Shown here one piece after another: positions 43,599 through 51,619 of a stretch of DNA of 64,000 nt. The stretch's first letter is position 1. The number at the start of each line of letters is the position of its first letter. The notes under the pieces are model-generated. The model ran no database searches. It was not told the origin of the DNA and was given only the letters and a program-made list of their open reading frames with translations. The position numbers and the translations under genes are program-made. Source of the DNA: an uncultured Peptostreptococcaceae bacterium (GTDB lineage Bacteria > Bacillota > Clostridia > Peptostreptococcales > Anaerovoracaceae); assembly GCA_949740445.1 (NCBI GenBank), contig CATJIF010000077.1, positions 1 through 64,000 of the forward strand. The letters are read 5' to 3'.

Positions 43599-44834
43599 TT
43601 ACAGCTCATTTAACGCAATGCCCGATGTGCAGGAAATCGCTCCGCTTTCTTCTACGAAAACAGCTTCGAAGCCGGGCATGTTTTCGATCAATTCCATCCC
43701 CTTCTCCAGCCCCAGCATCAGGCAGGTTGTGGAAAGCCCATCGCACTGGGCGGAGCGTTCGCCGACGACAGTAACACCGCTGAGGCCCGACTGCCGCGGA
43801 TAGCCGGTATTCGGATCGAGGATGTGATGATACCGGACGCCTTCTTCTACAAACTGGCGCTCGTAGGTTCCGGAGGTTACCGCCGCCTGATCCTGAAGCT
43901 CTATCGTTCCCACGGTCCGCCTTTGATAATCCTCTGCCTCCGCATCGTTAAACGGGCGCTCGACGGCGATTACCCAGGGCCGCTCCTCCGATTTGCGGCC
44001 AATGCAGACTACATTTCCCCCGAAGTTGAGCAATGCGCTCGTAACGCCGTTTTCCCGCAGAAAATCCGCCACCTGATCGGCGATATATCCCTTGGCGATG
44101 CCGCCCAGGTCGATGGCTGCCTTTGGATCGGCAAGCGTTACCAGCCAGCGTTGCGCGCCGCCCTCCTGCGCCATGGGGTCGCCCTCCACAACAGGCACCC
44201 AGTGCAGGCTGCGATAATCCACATGGGCAAGCAGTTCCTGTATTTTTTCTGCCTCTGGCACAGCAGCCGCCTCCGAAGAAAAATTCCACAGCTCCGCCAG
44301 ACGGCCGATGGTGATGTCGAACAGCCCTCCGGACAGTTCGCCGTAGTTGATGCCCAGCTCCAGCACCTCTATCACATGTGCATTTCCGATTTCCACTGGT
44401 ATTCCACCTGCGCTGTTAATGCGGTCGATATCGCTGCCCTCTATGGTCCGGCTCATAGCCCGTTCCAATTCCTGCGCCAGCAAAAAGGCATTTTCGACTA
44501 GAGACTGCGCCTGCTTTTCTGACGGCGCTTCCCAGATTTCAATCCGGCAAAGCGTATTGAGCAGATACCGGTCCTCCGCTGCCAGCGGGGCCTCCTCTCC
44601 CTGCAAGCCGCCTCCGCCGTTGTGAGAACAGCCAGTTTGTGATACAATAAGCAGCAGGAGACAGAACAAAGCCGCTATTTTACGGCACCTAATCTGATGC
44701 CCGCGGCAAATCCCGCTGCGGTCTCTGGTCGGTTCCTCAGCAGCCTTCCCGGCGCCCTGCTCTGCCTGTCGCCCGGCAGCATGTCCGGTCTGCTGTTTAC
44801 ACATACTATGTTTTCCGTTATTCCTCTCATTCAT
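43599..44834 (-). CDS. apbE: FAD:protein FMN transferase, lipoprotein
   Basis: A 411-residue enzyme that attaches FMN to a threonine of membrane or extracytoplasmic proteins. A hydrophobic stretch with a lipobox-like end (IVSQTGC, about residue 69) indicates a lipoprotein. The unusual part is a ~50-residue hydrophilic leader before it. Core motifs: GLFDITIGRLAELW, AIDLGGIAKGYIAD and HHILDPNTGYP. AAAGGGG precedes ATG 44834. It is divergent from the NusG-II and Gx transporter genes, a trio often seen near flavin-based electron-transfer proteins. Confidence 0.92.
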   Translation of the reverse strand: MNERNNGKHSMCKQQTGHAAGRQAEQGAGKAAEEPTRDRSGICRGHQIRCRKIAALFCLLLLIVSQTGCSHNGGGGLQGEEAPLAAEDRYLLNTLCRIEIWEAPSEKQAQSLVENAFLLAQELERAMSRTIEGSDIDRINSAGGIPVEIGNAHVIEVLELGINYGELSGGLFDITIGRLAELWNFSSEAAAVPEAEKIQELLAHVDYRSLHWVPVVEGDPMAQEGGAQRWLVTLADPKAAIDLGGIAKGYIADQVADFLRENGVTSALLNFGGNVVCIGRKSEERPWVIAVERPFNDAEAEDYQRRTVGTIELQDQAAVTSGTYERQFVEEGVRYHHILDPNTGYPRQSGLSGVTVVGERSAQCDGLSTTCLMLGLEKGMELIENMPGFEAVFVEESGAISCTSGIALNEL

Positions 44835-44868
44835 GCAAGTATCCCCTTTGCAATTCAGGTGTATTAAA

Positions 44869-45249
44869 ATGACAATATGTAAAAAAGCCGATATAATATT
44901 AGCGATTTTGTTTCTTTTGTTGGGTGGCGCTTCCCTGTGGCTGACCCATCAGCTGGCCGCACCTGGCGCCCGCGTCGTGATCATGGTGGATGGAAAAGAA
45001 TACGGAACCTATTCTCTGCAAGAAAACCGCGCAATCGAAGTGATTCAGCCAGGCGAAATGCGCAATGTCATCCGCATTGAAAACGGCAGCGCCTTCATGG
45101 ACGAATCCACCTGTAAAAATCAGGTCTGCGTCCATCAGGGAGCCATATCGCTGTCCCATCAGAGCATTGTCTGCCTTCCCAACAAAGTCCTTTTAGAGGT
45201 GATTGTGAAAGGCGGCAGCGACCGCTCTCCTGACAGCGTTACTTATTAA
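44869..45249 (+). CDS. NusG domain II protein, membrane-anchored
   Basis: A 126-residue protein with one N-terminal membrane helix (ADIILAILFLLLGGASLWL) and an outside NusG-II domain. A conserved cysteine pair lies in STCKNQVCVHQG, with a further Cys in SIVCLPNKV. Despite the name it has no link to transcription elongation; the family is found with Gx transporters and ApbE. ATG 44869 is used; 44833 would begin inside apbE. Confidence 0.85.
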   Translation: MTICKKADIILAILFLLLGGASLWLTHQLAAPGARVVIMVDGKEYGTYSLQENRAIEVIQPGEMRNVIRIENGSAFMDESTCKNQVCVHQGAISLSHQSIVCLPNKVLLEVIVKGGSDRSPDSVTY

Positions 45250-45295
45250 CGCCTCTTCCTTACTTCTCCGCGTTTTTACAGGAAAGGAGCCCCTT

Positions 45296-45814
45296 ATGAA
45301 TCCATCGACTGCCCCACATACTTCCCGCGCCGCCTCTCTTGCTGCCGGAGCCATTTTAACCACACTTTCCCTGATCTTTTCTTATGTGGAAGCCCTGTTT
45401 CCCCTCAGCCTTGCCGTACCCGGCATCAAGCTGGGACTTGCCAATATCGTCGTGGTTTTGGCGCTATATACCGCGGGAAAGCGCACAGCATTTCTGGTAA
45501 ACCTGCTGCGCATCCTACTTGCCGGCCTGCTCTTTGGCAATGCGTTTTCCATCCTCTACTCGCTGGCAGGCGGTCTTCTCAGCTTTGCCGCCATGTGCCT
45601 TTTAAAACGCACCGGTTGGTTCAGCATTCTCGGCATCAGCATGGCCGGGGGCGTATTTCACAATCTCGGTCAGCTGACTGTTGCTGCGCTTGCGGTATCG
45701 AGTTTTGGCCTGTTTTATTACTTTCCGGTACTTTTATTTGCTGGTATGGCCACCGGCATCCTCATCGGCATTGTGGCTGTCCTCGTTCTGCAAAAACTGC
45801 CAGTGCTCCGATAG
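45296..45814 (+). CDS. Gx transporter family protein (HepI-like membrane protein)
   Basis: A 172-residue membrane protein with five to six hydrophobic segments. GIKLGLANIVVVLALY and GGVFHNLGQL are signature stretches of the Gx transporter/heptaprenyl diphosphate synthase component I family, which resembles ECF substrate-binding subunits. With ApbE and the NusG-II protein it probably handles a flavin, quinone or prenyl-type compound; the substrate is not known. GAAAGGAG lies before ATG 45296. Confidence 0.85.
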   Translation: MNPSTAPHTSRAASLAAGAILTTLSLIFSYVEALFPLSLAVPGIKLGLANIVVVLALYTAGKRTAFLVNLLRILLAGLLFGNAFSILYSLAGGLLSFAAMCLLKRTGWFSILGISMAGGVFHNLGQLTVAALAVSSFGLFYYFPVLLFAGMATGILIGIVAVLVLQKLPVLR

Positions 45815-45832
45815 GTAACGGCCAAAGCCGGA

Positions 45833-46282
45833 TTATTGCTGCTCTAAAACGGCGGTATAATATTGATTTGCCTGTTCTTTTGTCGGATCGAACCTCTTCT
45901 GCAGCTTGCTCAGTATCTTTTCCTTTGAAAAGTTCTCTTCTATGCCATCTAAAATCATGGCCTGTATGCCGATTTTAATGCCCTGCCACCTGGACTCGGC
46001 CATCAGATAATCGTGGTCGCGAATCGCCTTCTCTCTCGCCAGATATTCCAGCTGCATCGCCCTGTCCTGGCTGACTTCCTGCAGCGTTTCGCAGGCTTCT
46101 TTGATATAAGGATTTTTCTCCGACAGCATGTTAAGTTCCTCCTTTTTCTCCGCATTGATGAACTTCGCCCATAATAGCATGTCGCTGGCGCCCTCTTTTA
46201 ATTCCTCCGGCAACTTGGGAAGCTCCAGCACGTGAAGCTCTATCTGGTCGCTGTACAGCAGTCGCCGCGTATCTTCCCACAT
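45833..46282 (-). pseudogene. N-terminally deleted Rpn-family gene copy
   Basis: The 149-residue frame from ATG 46282 (MWEDTRRLLYSDQIELHV) matches the Rpn protein at 20673-21839 from its residue ~137 onward and ends with the same tail (GIEENFSKEKILSKLQKRF). The nuclease domain is absent and only one 14-residue unit (LAREKAIRDHDYLM) is left of the repeat. Sequence upstream of it is again similar to the upstream region of the full copy, which shows an internal deletion rather than a truncated insertion. A weak ribosome site (GGGAAGGGA) remains, so a short protein may still be made. Confidence 0.8.
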
Positions 46283-46387
46283 ACATTCCCTTCCCAATCC
46301 CCTGGATTTATCATAGCATAAACGTCTGCCATTGTCACTGCCTGCACGCGGCATTTCTCCTGTGTACATCTTGCTTTTGTACAGCAA

Positions 46388-46661
46388 CGATGATTATGCT
46401 TAATCTACCATAAATTTCCACTCGAATCAAGATAAATTTTCTTAAAATACCATATATTTAAATTTTAAGCACTGCAATCAGCTCTCGAAGGCTGCTTTGC
46501 ATGTCTGCTCCACATGCGGCTGCCACCATCCTGCCGCACAACAGCCTCCCGCCTGCTGCGCAATCAAAATTTAATCTCCGAAAATTCGTCAAATGCCTTG
46601 CAATTCCATTCGTTCCCTGATAGGATAAATTTATGATATAAACAAGTAGGAAGTGGCTGTT
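46388..46661. other. AT-rich intergenic stretch, no gene seen
   Basis: The left part (to about 46450) is similar to the upstream region of the first Rpn copy. The rest is AT-rich. TTGCAA and TAGGAT, 17 bp apart at about 46599-46626, are a possible weak plus-strand promoter for the transcript that enters the pot leader. Confidence 0.4.
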
Positions 46662-46690
46662 AAATCCCGCTTTTCAGCGGGATTTCTTAC
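46662..46690 (+). terminator. Hairpin terminator within the pot leader region
   Basis: AAATCCCGC pairs with GCGGGATTT (perfect 9 bp, 6-nt loop, 46662-46685), followed by CTT. It is about 40 nt downstream of the possible promoter at 46599-46626, so it could act as an early attenuator. Confidence 0.45.
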
Positions 46691-46784
46691 TGATCGCAGC
46701 CCTTCCGGCATCTGGCACATATTACGGCGGCTTACGTACCACCTTAGAGTGCGGCCTTCCGCCGGCCAAAACGACAATCCGGTT

Positions 46785-46829
46785 TCTTTTCCATCAAAAC
46801 GCGCTTTCAGGCGGCGCGCTTTTCGATGG
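46785..46829 (+). other. Large hairpin in the pot leader region
   Basis: TCCATCAAAACGCGC pairs with GCGCGCTTTTCGATGGA (one bulge, about 46789-46829). Around it are further GC-rich inverted repeats (for example ACGGCGG ... CCGCCGG). No coding frame with a ribosome site covers this stretch. The role is unknown; it may be a small RNA or a repeat element. Confidence 0.35.
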
Positions 46830-46978
46830 AGCATAGTTTCGCGATATATTCTTTCAAAACGATGTACGCCTTTTAGCAGACGGGGGTATTTATGCTTCCT
46901 CCCTGCAGTGCATAACGGAGAAAGGAGCGCAAAACCGGGATTGCCGCAGGGCTGGCTGCGAAGCGCTTTGGCTCAAAT

Positions 46979-47092
46979 CCGTACCATCAAAAACCCGTAG
47001 GTACGGTCAAATCCTTTTGCGGGGAGTGGTATCAAAAGCCTCCGGGCCACGCAGGTCCAAAGTAACCTGCCTGACTAAATCCGCAAAGGGGG
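46979..47092 (+). promoter_or_regulatory. Structured potABCD leader with Shine-Dalgarno sequestering helix
   Basis: A hairpin CCGTACC/GGTACGG (46979-46985 with 47000-47006) is followed by a closed domain. Its outer helix pairs CCTTTTGCGG (47013-47022) with CCGCAAAGGG (47081-47090), and the 3' strand contains the AAAGGGGG ribosome site of potA. Inside are GTGG/CCAC (47026-47029 with 47047-47050) and the abutting GCAGGT/ACCTGC (47051-47056 with 47065-47070). This is a riboswitch-like arrangement able to switch translation. I do not recognise the class; polyamine sensing is only suggested by the downstream genes. Confidence 0.5.
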
Positions 47093-47098
47093 ATGCTC

Positions 47099-48220
47099 AT
47101 GGAAAACAAAAATACTTTAATCAGCTTGCGCAATGTTACCGTCGCTTACGACGGCGAGGTTGTGCTCAACCGCCTGAACCTGGATATTGCAGACAAGGAA
47201 TTCGTTACTCTCTTGGGGCCTTCGGGCTGCGGAAAAACCACGACGCTGAGGATTATCGGCGGTTTTGTGGAACCCGCAGAGGGTGACGTTTTTTTTGATG
47301 GCGCAAAGATCAACGGCCTGCCGCCTCACAAGCGGCACATCAATACCGTATTCCAGCGCTATGCTTTGTTTCCACACCTCAACGTGTACGAAAACATCGA
47401 ATTCGGCCTGAAAGTCAGTAAAGTCGCGCCCGACGAACGCCGGCGCCGCGTAAAAGAAATGCTGTCGCTGGTCGGCCTTTCGGGCTTTGAGCTGCGCCGC
47501 GTGGATCAGCTGTCGGGCGGACAGCAGCAGCGCGTTGCCATCGCCCGGGCTCTAGTCAACCATCCGCGCGTGCTTCTGCTGGACGAACCTCTGGGCGCTC
47601 TGGACTTAAAGCTGCGCAAGGAAATGCAGATCGAACTGAAGCGCATTCAGCAACGCCTTGCCATTACCTTTCTCTACGTTACCCACGATCAGGAGGAAGC
47701 GCTCACCATGTCCGACCGCGTTGTCGTCATGCGCAACGGCCAGATCCAGCAGATCGGCACGCCTATCGACATCTACAACGAACCCATCAACGCCTTTGTC
47801 GCTGATTTCATCGGCGAAAGCAACATCGTCGACGGCATTATGCGCGCCGACTATCTCATCGAATTCGCAGGACGGCGGCTGCCCTGCCTGGATGCAGGCT
47901 TTGCCAAAGACGAATCTGTCGATGTAGTGATCCGTCCGGAGGACTGGGAGATCTGCGCCCCTGAAAACGGTCAGTTCCACGGCACCGTGCTCTCCAGCGT
48001 ATTTAAGGGCGTTCACTTCGAGCTGATGGTAAAAGCCCCCGGAGAGGAAGAGGAATGGATGGTGCACACCATCGAAACCCACCCCGTGGGCAGCGAAATC
48101 GGCCTCATCCTAACCCCTGATGACATCCATATTATGAAAAAAATGTCTCCTCAGGAAGAAGCAGAGCTTCTTGGCGCATTGGAAGCCGATTCCCTGCTGA
48201 CCGATACAGAAGAAGAATAG
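47099..48220 (+). CDS. potA: Spermidine/putrescine ABC transporter ATPase
   Basis: A 373-residue ATPase of the polyamine importer. Walker A is [11 protein letters not shown], the signature [15 protein letters not shown], Walker [15 protein letters not shown]-terminal TOBE domain (about 285-355) follows, as usual for PotA. ATG 47099 is 6 nt from AAAGGGGG; ATG 47093 touches that site. First gene of a four-gene operon. Confidence 0.93.
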   Translation: MENKNTLISLRNVTVAYDGEVVLNRLNLDIADKEFVTLLGPSGCGKTTTLRIIGGFVEPAEGDVFFDGAKINGLPPHKRHINTVFQRYALFPHLNVYENIEFGLKVSKVAPDERRRRVKEMLSLVGLSGFELRRVDQLSGGQQQRVAIARALVNHPRVLLLDEPLGALDLKLRKEMQIELKRIQQRLAITFLYVTHDQEEALTMSDRVVVMRNGQIQQIGTPIDIYNEPINAFVADFIGESNIVDGIMRADYLIEFAGRRLPCLDAGFAKDESVDVVIRPEDWEICAPENGQFHGTVLSSVFKGVHFELMVKAPGEEEEWMVHTIETHPVGSEIGLILTPDDIHIMKKMSPQEEAELLGALEADSLLTDTEEE

Positions 48221-48230
48221 GAGGCCCGCC

Positions 48231-49046
48231 ATGAAAGCAAAGTTTGCAGCGGCTCCTTACCTCCTTTGGGCTGCTTTTTTTATCGTTATCCCTTTTGGCC
48301 TGGTCGCCTACTATGCCCTGACCGACTTGCACGGCGGTTTTACCCTGAGCAATTTCGCGCAGAGCCTGCGGTTTGCGCCCGTCATCGGCAGCTCCATCTG
48401 GCTTGCTATCATCGCTACCGCCGTCTGCCTGCTCATTGCCTACCCTCTGGCTTATCTGATCTCCCGCAAAAGCACAGGTGGCCAGCGGACACTGGTCCTC
48501 CTCGTTATGCTGCCCATGTGGATGAGCTTTCTGCTGCGCACCTATGCCTGGATGACGCTTTTAGAAAACAATGGCGTAATCAACCGCCTCTTTGGCCTGA
48601 TCGGCCTGGGGCCATTTGAAATGATCAATACCCAAGGGGCCGTAGTCCTGGGCATGGTCTACAATTACCTGCCCTTTATGATTCTGCCCCTGTACTCCGT
48701 AATGACAAAAATCGACCAGTCGCTGATCGAAGCTGCCTCGGATCTGGGGTGCAGCCCCGGCCAGACCCTGCGCCAGGTAGTTCTTCCGCTGTCTGTGCCC
48801 GGCATCGCCACGGGGATTACCATGGTATTTGTTCCCGCGGTCTCCACCTTCGTTATCTCCGTTATGCTGGGCGGCGGCTCCTTTATGCTCATCGGCGACC
48901 TGATTGAAATGGAATTTTTAGGAAACGCCTACAATCCCCACCTCGGCGCAGCGCTGTCCATCGTCCTTATGGTTATCATCCTGATCTGCATGGCCTTAAC
49001 CGACATGTTCAGCGATCCCGAAGAAAAGGAGGGCCTGCTGCTGTGA
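48231..49046 (+). CDS. potB: Polyamine ABC transporter permease PotB
   Basis: A 271-residue membrane permease with about six helices and the binding-protein-dependent transport motif EAASDLGCSPGQTLRQVVLP (EAA loop) that contacts PotA. N-terminal helix AAPYLLWAAFFIVIPFGLVA. The gene starts 10 nt after potA with AGGAGG and overlaps potC by 4 nt. Confidence 0.92.
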   Translation: MKAKFAAAPYLLWAAFFIVIPFGLVAYYALTDLHGGFTLSNFAQSLRFAPVIGSSIWLAIIATAVCLLIAYPLAYLISRKSTGGQRTLVLLVMLPMWMSFLLRTYAWMTLLENNGVINRLFGLIGLGPFEMINTQGAVVLGMVYNYLPFMILPLYSVMTKIDQSLIEAASDLGCSPGQTLRQVVLPLSVPGIATGITMVFVPAVSTFVISVMLGGGSFMLIGDLIEMEFLGNAYNPHLGAALSIVLMVIILICMALTDMFSDPEEKEGLLL

Positions 49047-49852
49047 CAAAAAAACAAAACCGCATCGTTTCTAATTTATATATTTTCATCATCATGGCCT
49101 TTCTCTACGTGCCTATTTTAGTGATGATTATCTACTCCTTCAACAACAGCAAAAGCCGGGGCGCCTGGAGCGGCTTTACTTGGAAGTGGTACAGCGATCT
49201 GTTTCAAAACGATGCCATTATGACCGCCCTCACCACCACGCTGATCGTCGCCGTGGTATCTTCGCTCATCGCCACGGTTTTGGGAACGGCGGCAGCCATC
49301 GGCATCCACGCCATGAAAAAGCGCAGTCGTACCGTGATTATGAACTTCACCTACCTGCCGGTGATGAGCCCGGAAATCATCATGGGTGTTTCGCTGATGC
49401 TGCTGTTTGTGCTCTTTCAGGTGAAGTTCAGCCTGCTGACCATCATCGCCGCGCACATCACCTTCAACGTGCCTTACATCATCCTGTCAGTCATGCCCAA
49501 GCTGCGGCAAATGGATGTGCACCTCTACGAGGCTGCCATGGACCTGGGATGCACGCCCCTGCAAGCCTTTCTCAAGGTCATGCTGCCCGAAATCATGCCC
49601 GGCATCATCACCGGATGCCTGATCGCCTTTACGTTCTCGCTGGATGACTTCAACGTATCGTATTTCGTCAGCGGCGAACGGGCGCAGACCCTTCCCGTGC
49701 TGATCTACTCCATGACGCGAAAGCGCGTCAGCCCCGAAATCAACGCCCTGTCGGCCATCATCTTCGTCGTCGTGCTGGCAGTGCTCATCATCGTCAACGT
49801 AAACGATGTGCGCCGCGAAAAAAAGCAGCAGAGAGGAGGCCGCCATGCGTAA
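49043..49852 (+). CDS. potC: Polyamine ABC transporter permease PotC
   Basis: A 269-residue permease, partner of PotB. The EAA loop EAAMDLGCTPLQAFLKVMLP is intact. Six membrane helices are predicted, the first being IIMAFLYVPILVMIIYSF. It overlaps potB at its start and potD at its end. Confidence 0.92.
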   Translation: MTKKQNRIVSNLYIFIIMAFLYVPILVMIIYSFNNSKSRGAWSGFTWKWYSDLFQNDAIMTALTTTLIVAVVSSLIATVLGTAAAIGIHAMKKRSRTVIMNFTYLPVMSPEIIMGVSLMLLFVLFQVKFSLLTIIAAHITFNVPYIILSVMPKLRQMDVHLYEAAMDLGCTPLQAFLKVMLPEIMPGIITGCLIAFTFSLDDFNVSYFVSGERAQTLPVLIYSMTRKRVSPEINALSAIIFVVVLAVLIIVNVNDVRREKKQQRGGRHA

Positions 49853-51233
49853 GCGAATTTCCCTCTGCCTGCTGAGCCTGCTGCTCATTGCCTTTTTGAT
49901 TTTGTCAACCGGCGGCTCCTGCCGCCTCCCTTCCGGCGTAACGGTTTCTGCCGATCCCGCAAGCGAGGTTGCCGGCGCCAACGCCATAGACGGCAGTGCC
50001 AATGTTTCGGATGCCAGCGACGAAACTTCGAATTCCGGCAGCGAAGCTGACAGCAGCGACACCCTGCCCTTTTCCGACGACTGGGACGATTATCCCTACG
50101 ACGAACAATACTACAGCCAGCTGCGCGGGCAGGGAACATCCATCAATTTCTACAACTGGGGCGAAAACATCGCCGACGGCAGTGACGGCTTTGTGGATAT
50201 CATCAGCGAATTCGAGGCCCTGACAGATATCCGCGTCTACTATACTAATTTCGCCACCAACGAAGAGCTGTACGCCAAGCTGAAAAGCGGCGCTGCCAGC
50301 TACGATGTGATTGTTCCCTCAGACTACATGGTCGCCCGCATGATTAAAGAAGATATGCTGCTGCCGCTGAACTACGAAAACCTCCCTAACGTGCGCTATA
50401 TGGACCCGGCTTTTATGGACCCCGTCTACGATCCCGGCTCTATATATTCCCTCCCCTACGACTGGAACACAGTAGGATTGATTTACAACACCAAGCTGGT
50501 GGATGAACCCCCGGACAGCTGGGGCGTGCTGTGGGACGAACGCTACGCGGGCAACATCCTGATGTTCAACAACTCCCGCGACGCCTTCGGCCTTACGCTG
50601 AAATACCTGGGCTATTCCCTGAACACCGAAGACCCCGACGAGCTGCGCGAAGCCGCTGAGCTTCTCAAGCAGCAGAAGCCTCTGGTGCAGGCCTACGTGA
50701 TGGACCAGATGTTCGATAAGATGGAAAACGACGAGGCAGCCATCGCCACCTATTACTCCGGCGATGCCCTGCTTATCGACAACGAAAACATCGCCATCGC
50801 TATCCCCAAGGAGGGAACTAACCAGTTTGTAGACGCCGTGTGCATTCCCGCCGTGGCGAAAAACAAGCTGGGTGCGGAGATGTTTATCAATTTCTTAAAC
50901 GAACCTACCATCAACGCGCAAAATGTGGAATTTATCGGCTATGCCACGGCCAATTTAGCCGCCTACAGCCTGCTGGACGAAGAGCTGCGCAGCGATCCTG
51001 TGCTCTACCCGCCCCAGGAGGTGCTGGACAATTCGGAGATGTTTATCAACCTGTCCGACGAAACCAACCTGCTGTTAGATCAGCTCTGGACCGAGGTGAT
51101 GGCCAGCAATAAAAACATTCTTTCCTGGGGCATACTCCCAGGGGCGACCATCTTTGCCATCGTTGCGGCAAAGGCCTGGTATCGCCGGAAAACAGCTCTG
51201 CGCCACCACTATATGACAGAGGATATTTTGTAA
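49845..51233 (+). CDS. potD: Polyamine-binding protein PotD with extra C-terminal membrane helix
   Basis: A 462-residue extracellular substrate-binding protein. The N-terminal hydrophobic stretch ends in STGGSC, a possible lipobox. A Ser/Asp-rich linker (about 35-85) leads into the PotD fold: INFYNWGENIADG, YDVIVPSDYMVARMI, SLPYDWNTVGLIYN and YYSGDALL. Unlike typical PotD (about 350 residues) it ends in one more hydrophobic helix (ILSWGILPGATIFAIVAAKA) and a basic tail. The start at 49845 has AGGAGG; it overlaps potC by 8 nt. Confidence 0.9.
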   Translation: MRKRISLCLLSLLLIAFLILSTGGSCRLPSGVTVSADPASEVAGANAIDGSANVSDASDETSNSGSEADSSDTLPFSDDWDDYPYDEQYYSQLRGQGTSINFYNWGENIADGSDGFVDIISEFEALTDIRVYYTNFATNEELYAKLKSGAASYDVIVPSDYMVARMIKEDMLLPLNYENLPNVRYMDPAFMDPVYDPGSIYSLPYDWNTVGLIYNTKLVDEPPDSWGVLWDERYAGNILMFNNSRDAFGLTLKYLGYSLNTEDPDELREAAELLKQQKPLVQAYVMDQMFDKMENDEAAIATYYSGDALLIDNENIAIAIPKEGTNQFVDAVCIPAVAKNKLGAEMFINFLNEPTINAQNVEFIGYATANLAAYSLLDEELRSDPVLYPPQEVLDNSEMFINLSDETNLLLDQLWTEVMASNKNILSWGILPGATIFAIVAAKAWYRRKTALRHHYMTEDIL

Positions 51234-51250
51234 ACGCACGGATTTCCCCG

Positions 51251-51280
51251 TTGACAGATCGCTTGCAGGCGGTATATAAT
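51251..51280 (+). promoter_or_regulatory. Consensus promoter of the corrinoid uptake operon
   Basis: TTGACA (51251-51256) and TATAAT (51275-51280), both perfect, are 18 bp apart. The riboswitch begins about 27 nt downstream of the -10, so its aptamer is the first part of the transcript. Confidence 0.88.
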
Positions 51281-51306
51281 ATTTTCTAAATTAAGAAATA
51301 TCCATA

Positions 51307-51476
51307 TCCAGTGCCCCTACACCTTCTGGTGTGGGAGATAATAGGGAATCAGGTGCAAATCCTGAGCGATCCGGTCACTGTAAGCGGGGAGTCCGTCGCA
51401 AAATGCCATTGCGAAAGCGAGAAGGCGCGGCGGATGATAATACGCAAGCCAGGAAACCTGCTGGGTGTGATATGCG
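51307..51476 (+). ncRNA. Cobalamin riboswitch
   Basis: The conserved core is visible in order: GGGAATCAGGTGCAAATCC, GAGCGATCCGGTCACTGTAA, GCGGGGAGTC, then GCAAGCCAGGAAACCTGC (the B12-box region at about 51445-51462) and GGTGTGATATGCG. This binds adenosyl- or another cobalamin in the nascent RNA and lowers expression of the downstream importer when the cofactor is plentiful. Confidence 0.93.
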
Positions 51477-51509
51477 TAGGTATCTTCCGCAGAAAGCGAC
51501 CTGTCGCCC

Positions 51510-51578
51510 GACCCTGTAAGGGGTTTCTTTTGCGTACATTTATGGCTTGCTTTCTTTATAGAAAGCAGGTCTTTTTTT
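51510..51578 (+). terminator. Riboswitch expression platform (terminator)
   Basis: A short hairpin ACCC/GGGGT (51511-51524) with a T-rich tail is followed by the stronger CTTGCTTTC (51546-51554) / GAAAGCAGG (51561-51569) stem and seven T. It lies between the aptamer and the first coding gene, so the switch probably works by transcription termination. Confidence 0.8.
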
Positions 51579-51619
51579 GTGGCGAGATATTGAACTCACA
51601 ACATGAAGGAGGCACAACT

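Noticed and set aside
46653..47000. 115-codon frame in the pot leader region
   Set aside because: No ribosome site, composition unlike the coding genes here, and it runs through several strong inverted repeats that indicate RNA structure or repeat DNA.
47065..47075. B12-box-like ACCTGCCTGAC in the pot leader
   Set aside because: The rest of the cobalamin core (CAGGTGC, CACTGTAA, GCAAGCCAGG) is absent here, while a full copy is present at 51307-51476.
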